Shown: positions 57,351 through 64,000 of the stretch, piece by piece
Layout: each line of letters begins with the position of its first letter
Numbering within the stretch: the stretch's first letter is position 1
NCBI GenBank assembly: GCA_015847255.1
Contig: JADLZK010004662.1
Coordinates: 372,001-436,000, forward strand
Direction of reading: 5' to 3'
DNA length: 64,000 nucleotides
Source: Hyparrhenia diplandra
Taxonomy: Eukaryota; Streptophyta; Magnoliopsida; Poales; Poaceae
Notes under the pieces: generated by a model
Told to the model about the DNA's origin: nothing
The model's input: only the letters and a program-made list of their open reading frames with translations
Database searches by the model: none
Made by a program: the position numbers and the translations under genes

Positions 57351-59490
57351 TAATGGATGATGGGTATTAGGGATATTTAGGGGATAACTAGGCCTTATGC
57401 TTTGCCCAGAGCATGAGAGATTGAGGGGGATTATAATTGTTTCTTCATAATTGATTGCTTGATTCTTGAAGAGTTCAAGTACAGAGATAAATAGGCCAAC
57501 CGGCCAAACAAACTACCAGCCAATCGCTCCTAAAATCAAGGACTCTCTCTAATCTCTTTCTTTTCCTAGCCACTAACCGGATCCTGCCTGATCGGTCTGT
57601 ATGGTGACCGGCTCCTCTTTACTTCTATTCTTGACGCCGGCTCCACTTCCCTTCTATTCTTAGCGCATGCGGGTTGGATGAACGCTTGCAGCCTGTTGGC
57701 TGCCCATGACATCTCCCCCGTCCTAGGAGACCCAGCTCGCCCTCGAGCTGGATAATTGCCGCAGAACCTATTTGATGTGACCTTTTACATCTCGGCTTAC
57801 CTTTGTTATTGAAGATTAAAATTGAAAATAAATTTGAAACTAAAATATAAATTTGGGACGACAGCTATGTCCTCCTGTCCTCCCGGATCCCAAGGAAAGA
57901 ACCCAACGGCTAGCGTCACGTGGGCTGAAAAGAGGAGGGTGTAGCGGCCGGCAGTCCGGGCGCTGAACAGATGAGACGACCGCTGCAGTTCTTGGCACAA
58001 ATGGAACCGCCATTGATGCCTGCTGCTGTGTTGCCATGGTCGTTGCGGGAGACACCATACCGGAACTCGCGGGAAGGACGGCGGGCTTGTGTGGTCAAAC
58101 TCGCTGGCTGTGATTTGCCATTTGCGCCGTCAAGAGTGCCATGCGCAACGTCCGCACCTAGCGTCGGACAAAGAAAACCTCGCCGCAGCTTGTAGTCGCA
58201 CCGCTACTTGCTCCTGCGATGACGGACATGGGACGGCCACGGAGACGAGTAATGTGTTTCTCCCCATGAAGGGACCGCACCCGCCCGGCGTGCGGGAACC
58301 CTCACGTCGCCGCCTAAAACCGCACCGCTGCATGGAGTTCCTTTCGGTCTTCTCTGGTGAGCACACCGGCGGTTGAACGTCACAACGAACCGATCCCAAT
58401 TCTTAGCAAAATGGTGCATACCCTCTTCGAGTTTAGTGACCGCATCACGAGGAGGAGAGGGCGGGTAGTCCTTGCGGTGGGTAAGGATGTTGCGGCGCCG
58501 ATGGAGGCGATTCGAAGTGCGGTGTAGCGTCTCGGTGAAGCGACGCCACAATGGGGTGCCCTCATCCCGGACTTGGGGAACCACGCACGAGTGCCATCTT
58601 CTAGATGACGGGAAGCCATCCGGACCTTTTCTTCCTCCATGATGCGCCCCCGAGCGGAAGAAGCGATTTTGCGGCCATTGAGGAAGATGTGGGGGTCGGA
58701 TTGACCGTCATAATGCGGAAAACCCAACTTCGGAACCGTGGGGACGATTGTTGTGGTGATTCCACCGAGGAAAATCCATCGAGGGGTGGAGGCTTAATGC
58801 GGCGGCGGCGACTCGATGGAGGTGCGGCACGCCGGCAAAATGTGGTGGGGGAATGGATCGGTCATTTGGAGGACGGCGGGATTTTGGTAGGCGATCCGGA
58901 TCGTCGATGTTTTTTTTTTTCATGGTAAAGAATCGGTGGGGGAAAGGATCGGCAAATGGGGCGTGGAAGAGGATCCTTTGGACTCTAGATACGGATGTCA
59001 TGGACCTTGGATCCATGGCGATAGTGTCTTCTCCGACGAGGTTATACCCCTACGTCGTAGGCTTGGTTCTAGGGTAGCGACCCTAGGCGCTTGAGAGTCA
59101 TTGGGGGAGAGAGAGAGAGGTTAGTTTTGGTAATTCCTTCCTTCCTTCCCAAAGGTGCCGATTACAAGAATAAATGTCCATCGACCAACTAATTGGAGAA
59201 GGTTCTCCTTAATTGTAGGATTTGCCAATCTTAGCTAATTGCCTAACTTTTCTCTTAGCCACTTGACCCGACCCGCTCGATGGGCTTGATCCGCATGCAG
59301 TGCTGCCCGCGATTAGCTTGACCCGCATGCACCTTCTTTGGCTGCGTATTGGGCGGTGACGACTGTTGGCTGCCCATGACATCTCCCCTCCCTTAAGGAT
59401 CGGCTCGTCCTCGAGCTGCCATAGACCTAAGCGACCACGACTTAAGGTTAAGCCTTTTACATCTCGTCTCACCTCTGTTATTAATAATTA
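57350..59490 (-). mobile_element. Ty3/gypsy remnant arranged LTR-internal-LTR-internal
   Basis: Two blocks share the junction GGCTGCCCATGACATCTCCCC (about 57,700 and 59,372), then a CCTCGAGCTG motif and CTTTTACATCTCG..TTGTTATT. Read on minus this is the end of a gypsy pol (QLEDEPILKGGEMSWAANS in one frame), the polypurine tract AGGGAGGGGAGA and the LTR start TGTCATGGGCAGCC. The left LTR is about 57,350-57,711 and the right about 59,060-59,383. Between them lies a minus-strand gag. Because the right LTR is also followed by a pol end, this looks like a tandem sharing an LTR, with the second element cut off at about 59,485. Confidence 0.55.
58200..59016 (-). pseudogene. gag fragment of the gypsy remnant
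   Basis: The minus-strand frame 58,380-58,727 starts MGFPHYDGQSDPHIFLNG and continues RIMEEEKVRMASRHLEDGTR, AWF. This is the start of the retrotransposon gag core of plant gypsy elements (F..YDG..DP..F, then EE..V.MA...L.G.A..WF). The neighbouring frame (58,204-58,584) continues with EGTPLWRRFTETL. A charged N-terminal region starts at ATG 59,016. Frame changes near 58,560 break it. Confidence 0.7.
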
Positions 59491-59959
59491 GTAGAAAGAA
59501 TCACTTACAAACAAGTAGAAGCTAACGATAGCTTTGTCCAAGTCTTTCAAGTGGAAAAGTTGGTGAAGTTCATCAAACATTAAATATTCTTAATACTCCC
59601 CCGATCAATTAACTCCACGGAAACTTCAATGTTCATCGTAGATATTAATTCTTGAAAAACCCATGGGAAAAACTTAGATATGCACCGATATATACGGATA
59701 AAACTCTTTAAAACCAAGTGAGAAAATATAGGAGAAAACACCATGATAATCATGTGTATGCCCTTCAATATTATCCTCTAAAAAACCCCTGTGGGGAAAT
59801 ACAAGATGATATGACATACATAATCTTTGATATTGCCTCGTTAAAAACTTCATATGAGAAACCATCAAAGTAAAACTCATATAAAGAAAAGAGTACAATA
59901 TGATGCACAAAGCATTTATTTATTTAAATTTACTCCCCGATTTACGCAAGTCTCTAAGC

Positions 59960-61570
59960 CTCTTCATACCAATTCCTTCAACACATTTATGAAATGACGA
60001 ATATGGTAGAGATTTTGTGAATAAATGCAAGATTATCACATGACTTAGTTTGCGAGAATCTCTATCTCCCCATTTTGTTGTAACTCATGGGGATAGAATA
60101 ACTTGGGAGTAATATGCTTTGTCAAGTTACTCTTGATGTAACCTAATTCCATTTGTGCAACAACACAAGCGGCATTATCTTCAAAGATAATTATTAGTGC
60201 ATGAAGTGCACCAATTCCACATGATTTTAGTATGTGGTCCATCATTCTGCGAAGCCACACACATTCTCGTGATGCTTCATATAATGCAATGATTTCGAAT
60301 GATTAGTGGAAGTGGATATCAAAGTTCGCTTGGATGACTTCCAAGAGATAGCAGTTCCACCATTCATAAATACAAAGCCATGCGGGATTTGCTATTATAG
60401 GGATCGGAGAGATAACTTTTGCATCCGTATAACCCCATAGATCGATCCGGATTTCTTTGATAGAACAATCCAAGATCTCTAGTGCCATTAAGATACACGA
60501 AAATGGTCTTAACTCCAACCCAATGACGCTTGGTAGGAGCCGCACTATGTTTTGCTAACAAATTTCTTTGCAAAAAAGCAATATCCAGGGACGAATCTTG
60601 TTAGCAAGATACATCCGTGCACCAATAACACTAAGATAAGGAACCTTAGGTCCCAAAATCTTTTCACCCTCATCCTGTGGCCTAAAAGGATCGTTTTCGG
60701 GTTCCAATGATTTGACAACCATAGGAGTCTTACATGGGTAGGCTCTATCCATGTTGAATATCTCCAACATTTTTTGGGTATAGGCACTTTGGTATACAAA
60801 AATACCGGATGGTAAATGTTCAATTTGTAAGCCTAAATAAAATTTGGTTCCCAAATCTTTCATTTCAAATTTCGTCTTCAAATGATGACTAGGTTTATGG
60901 ATGTCATGTTAGATTTACTAATGATGTTAATATCATCAACGTGAGACAGACACAATGCAAAAGCCTGTTGTAGTCTTCGTAATGAAAACACATGGACAAT
61001 CATCATTGTTATTGTATCCCCGAGTCTTAAGGAAAATACTCAACCGATTGTACCACATTTGGCACGATTGTTTTAAGCCATATAATGACTTACGCAACTT
61101 AACACAAAACATGTTGCGATTTTCCTTAGGATGCGTATATACGATTCCATGAGGAACTTTCATGTATATCTTAGAATCCAATGACCCATACAAGTATGCG
61201 GTCACCACATCCATCAACTGCATAGATAGACGATTTTGTCTTGCTAGCAATATCAAAAGTTATGCCACTCATAAGCTGGAGAGTAAGTTTCATTGAAATC
61301 AACATCGGGCCTTTGCATGAAGCCCTATGCAACTAGCCTTGCTTTATATCTCACCACTTCATCGTTTTCATTCCATTTCAGGGCGAAAACCCATTTATAT
61401 CAACTGGATGGACACTAGGAGGTGTTGGCTTAATGCGAGAAAACACTTCCCTTTTAGTGAGGGAGGCTGTCTCTGCTTCAATTGCATCCTTCCACTTGTT
61501 CCAGTCCGAGCGCTTCTTGTACTCTACCATGGATTTTTGATCTGGATCATTCTAGATGATTTCAGCAATT
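59960..61570 (-). pseudogene. Copia reverse transcriptase and RNase H
   Basis: Minus-strand text, in order: VEYKKRSDWNKWKDAIEAE (about 61,530), YKARLVAQGFMQRPDVDFNE, LSMQLMDVVTAYLYGSLDSK, IYMKVPHGI, FCVKLRKSLYGLKQSCQMWY, KFEMKDLGTKFYLGLQIEH, YLSVIGARMYLANKIRP and, in RNase H, FEDNAACVVAQMELGYIKSN. The catalytic YVDD should lie near 60,930, where frames are broken. The order is typical of plant copia pol. Several frameshifts and stops are present. Confidence 0.85.
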
Positions 61571-61589
61571 TGCTCTAAGAAATAAATGT

Positions 61590-62160
61590 CGAGGTAGTTT
61601 CGGTTTTGGCGTGGGTGCCTGGGCATCCGGTGGTCTCAACTTGGCTTCGCCCATGGCTGCTGATGCGGAGGCGGCGCTCCATGCGAGTTCCCGTCCCCGT
61701 GTCGGCGCTGGCACCTATGACGTGCACGGGCTCCACGGCCATGGGCGTCGAGTACTTGCCGAAGAGGACAGCACCACGAGGCGGCGAGACTACTAGTACT
61801 AGTGCGGCACCACGACAACGACTACAATGGCGAGGACTCCATCGGCACCAAGCGGATCAACAAGAGGAAGCTCGATCGCAGCCTCGTCGGCGGCGAAGCG
61901 GGACCCGACACGAGTGCCATCGGTGCGGGAGGGCGTTCAGTCCCATGAAGCACTTGGTGGCCACCTTGCCACCCACGGCCGGAATCAAGCTGCGGCATCG
62001 CCAAGGCCATCGTCGACCACTTCCCGGAGCCAAGCGTCAACTACGGCGCTGACATGGCTCCCGCCACGGTGGTGCCCTTGAAGGTGAAAACGCACAAGCT
62101 GATAAAGGATGACATTAGTTATGATAAGGACTTCGATCTCAATCTGTCGCCTACATGATT
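61590..62160 (+). pseudogene. C2H2 zinc-finger gene fragment with EAR-like tail, inside the copia element
   Basis: GC-rich plus-strand text embedded in AT-rich copia DNA. One frame has TRHECHRCGRAFSPMKHLVA (about 61,905-61,965), a plant C2H2 finger start (C-x2-C-G-x-x-F) whose second histidine half is lost. Another frame ends DISYDKDFDLNLSPT and TGA at 62,158. DLNL-S-P near the C-terminus matches the EAR repressor motif of ZAT-type factors. Several frame changes separate the pieces. It is a captured or retroposed gene piece in opposite orientation to the copia pol. Confidence 0.55.
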
Positions 62161-62229
62161 TGAGGATTGAGTACCCGATCGTTGGTTAGAATCTTGATTA
62201 GAATAAGTCGTGCTAGCTTATGCATGGTT

Positions 62230-63990
62230 CATCCAGTCTTTGTGTAATTAATGGCAATTTCTTCTATCCCGAGATAGATCATCATGATTTCCCAAAACAA
62301 TTGATCTATGGTATTTAGATGTACTAGCCTCACTATTGATGTGCATCGTGGGCTCGGTAACAAATCAAATCTCTCCAATAGATATTGATTGCTAACAAAA
62401 TTCACATCAACATTAAGTTGATCTTCGTTTACCACTTTTTGTTGTTTCCTATCTTGCAACTTGAATTGCCTCTCCCCCTCTTGTTTCCAAGAGGTATAAT
62501 TTGAGTGGTTTTCTTTGGTACCTCCACTCTTTCAGGCACGTTCTTGTAGGATATATGGATTTAACAACACCTTTATAGTTGGTAAACGCGATCGGAAGAT
62601 TGTTTGCAACATTTTGCAAATCTATAAGTCTCTCGAACTTGAAGTTCGGTTTCCATAGTACGTGGACGAAAAAGGACATGCTATCAACATTCTAATTAAT
62701 TTCCCAAAGATTGATCTTTATGGTACATTTCTCCCCAATGCTTTGGAAAATGATCCTCATTGAAGATACTATTAGCTTAAACGGGCTATAAATAGATCAT
62801 CTGTCATAGGCTCTATGTACTTCATAATCGATAGAGATTTAAATCCAACATAGATTCCTAACTTTCTATGTGGCCCCATTGATTTTTTTGAGGTGGTGAG
62901 ATGGGTACATAAACAACACACCCAAATTTACGCAAATGGGAAATACTTGTGTATTACCATGTACTAATTGTAATGGGGATTTTTCATGATATGCGTTGGT
63001 CGTACTTGGATTAGGCAACAGCGCGTAAAGCTGCATGACCCCAACACGAAGTAAACAACTTGCAATTCATTAACATTGGTCTTGCAATGAGTTTAATTCT
63101 CTTTATCAATGATTGACTAAACTATTTTGTGTGTGGACGTAAAGGTACAGAATGCTGACACGAATACCCGTTGCCATGCAATAATACTTGAAGGCGTGGG
63201 AAGTAAATTCAGCAAAAGCATTGTCCATTGAATTGATTGGATTCAATGTTGAGGATAATGGGACTTCAACTGTATTAGTTGGCCCAATATTTTAGCAAAT
63301 GTATGGTTGCGTGTCGATAAAAGATACACATGAGACCATCTAGTAGATGCATCAATCAACACCATGAAATATCTAAACGGTCCACATTCAGGTTGAATCG
63401 GTCCACAAATATCACCTTGAATTCTTTCAAGGAATTTAAGTGGTTCTGCTTTGATTTTAAGCGTTGATGGCCTTAAAATCAATTTCCCTGTTGCACATGA
63501 TGTGCACATAAAATCCAAAGATTGAGGAAACTTTGCTTTTATGCAAATCATGACCAATGGAATTGCCAATAATCTTCCTCATCATTCCAACCCTAGGATG
63601 ACCTAGTCTATCATGTCATGTTTGGAATGAATTAACATTTTGGAAGATTACTTTATATGCAACAAGAGACATAGGATTTATGTATGTAAAGTACAATCCA
63701 GATTCAAGGGATGCAATTTTTTCACAATTTTTTTTTTGCCATATCCCATCAGTTTTGTGAAGAAAATAAATTCTTCTTTTCCATCTACATATGTTTCAAC
63801 ATGAAGACCATTCTTGCGTATATCTTTATAGCTTAACAGGGTATGTGTTGATTCTTACAATAAAACATCCTCTATCGTTAATTGTGTACCCTTAGGAGAA
63901 CAATAGTGGCTCTACGAACCAACTATCAATGCATTACTACCGGCAATGGTCATAACATTTCCTTCTCTTTTCTTAAGAGTCTGGAAATAT
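62230..63990 (-). pseudogene. Copia gag-pre-integrase and integrase
   Basis: Minus strand: the frame 63,243-63,569 has FPQSLDFMCTSCATGKLILR (zinc-binding C..C of the pre-integrase region), LKFLERIQGDICGPIQPECG and PFRYFMVLIDASTRWSHVYL. GDI.GPI..PS....Y....ID..SR/TRW is the integrase core with its first Asp. Downstream frames (62,449-63,200) hold the rest of the core and the C-terminal region, ending at VPERVEVPKK-like text near 62,500. Upstream text (63,600-63,990) contains IRKNGLHVETYVDGKEEF. Frames are broken in at least four places. Confidence 0.78.
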
Positions 63991-64000
63991 TTCATCTCCC

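Larger units (their letters stand above)
59480..64000 (-). mobile_element. Ty1/copia retrotransposon, minus strand, running off the window
   Basis: Minus-strand domains in copia order: gag-pre-integrase and integrase (63,990-62,230), RT (61,560-60,300) and RNase H (60,290-59,960). A polypurine tract (ATCGGGGGAG, plus-strand CTCCCCCGAT at 59,597) precedes a partial 3' LTR starting TATTAAGAATATT (normally TGTTAAG). Integrase before RT identifies the copia superfamily. Many stops make it inactive. A foreign zinc-finger fragment sits between integrase and RT. The 5' LTR lies beyond 64,000. Confidence 0.85.

Overview
The window is plant nuclear DNA, most likely from a grass close to rice. I infer this from several Stowaway MITEs with CTCCCTCC-type ends and TA duplications, tRNA-derived SINEs, GC-rich first exons with GGCCCA-type promoter motifs, a local cluster of MATH-BTB genes, and the LTR-element types. 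There are no bacterial genes, CRISPR arrays or true tRNA/rRNA genes. Most of the sequence is nested transposons; the host genes are few.

Host genes. (1) A dispersed cluster of MATH-BTB (CUL3 substrate-adaptor) copies: near-complete copies at 7.2-8.3, 12.4-13.6 and 40.3-41.5 kb on the plus strand, each broken by one or two single-base indels; a BTB-only remnant at 23.5 kb; a decayed minus-strand copy at 42.3-42.9 kb; and a MATH-only remnant at 53.7-54.2 kb. The 7.2 and 40.3 kb copies are near-identical from mid-MATH through about 350 bp of 3' flank, so they are recent duplicates. (2) One intact five-exon NRT1/PTR (NPF) transporter on the minus strand, 43.9-48.3 kb, 598 aa. (3) Short captured or orphan fragments: delta-COP (coatomer) at 54.9 kb and a C2H2 zinc finger with an EAR-like tail at 61.6-62.2 kb.

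Layout. 0-1.85 kb: decayed retroelement remnants. 1.85-5.52 kb: complete non-autonomous LTR element with 5-bp target duplication. 5.8-8.7 kb: tandemly duplicated promoter and first MATH-BTB gene. 10.8-11.4 kb: Stowaway MITE abutted by a SINE. 12-13.6 kb: second MATH-BTB. 13.8-16.2 kb: TIR element with nested inverted repeats. 17.6-18.5 kb: hAT-like element A. 18.6-23.5 kb: LINE carrying a MITE and a SINE. 23.98-25.43 kb: long inverted repeat. 25.6-38.5 kb: 12.9-kb minus-strand Ty3/gypsy element of Tat type, with an extra archaeal-type RNase H, a long antisense accessory gene and tandem-repeat arrays. 40-43 kb: MATH-BTB copies. 43.9-48.4 kb: NPF gene. 49.8-52.9 kb: MITEs, hAT-like element B (same family as A) and a Mutator-type MITE. 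53.7-55.2 kb: MATH and delta-COP fragments. 57.3-59.5 kb: LTR-internal-LTR-internal gypsy remnant. 59.5-64 kb: minus-strand Ty1/copia element leaving the window.

The most interesting signals are the antisense gene and satellite-like arrays inside the Tat element, the two-copy hAT-like family with perfect 8-bp duplications and GAACCGG-rich ends, the 1.45-kb hairpin-forming inverted repeat, and the recurrent single-base disruption of every full-length MATH-BTB copy beside an intact transporter gene. All similarity statements come from reading the sequence by eye; no alignment or database search was run.
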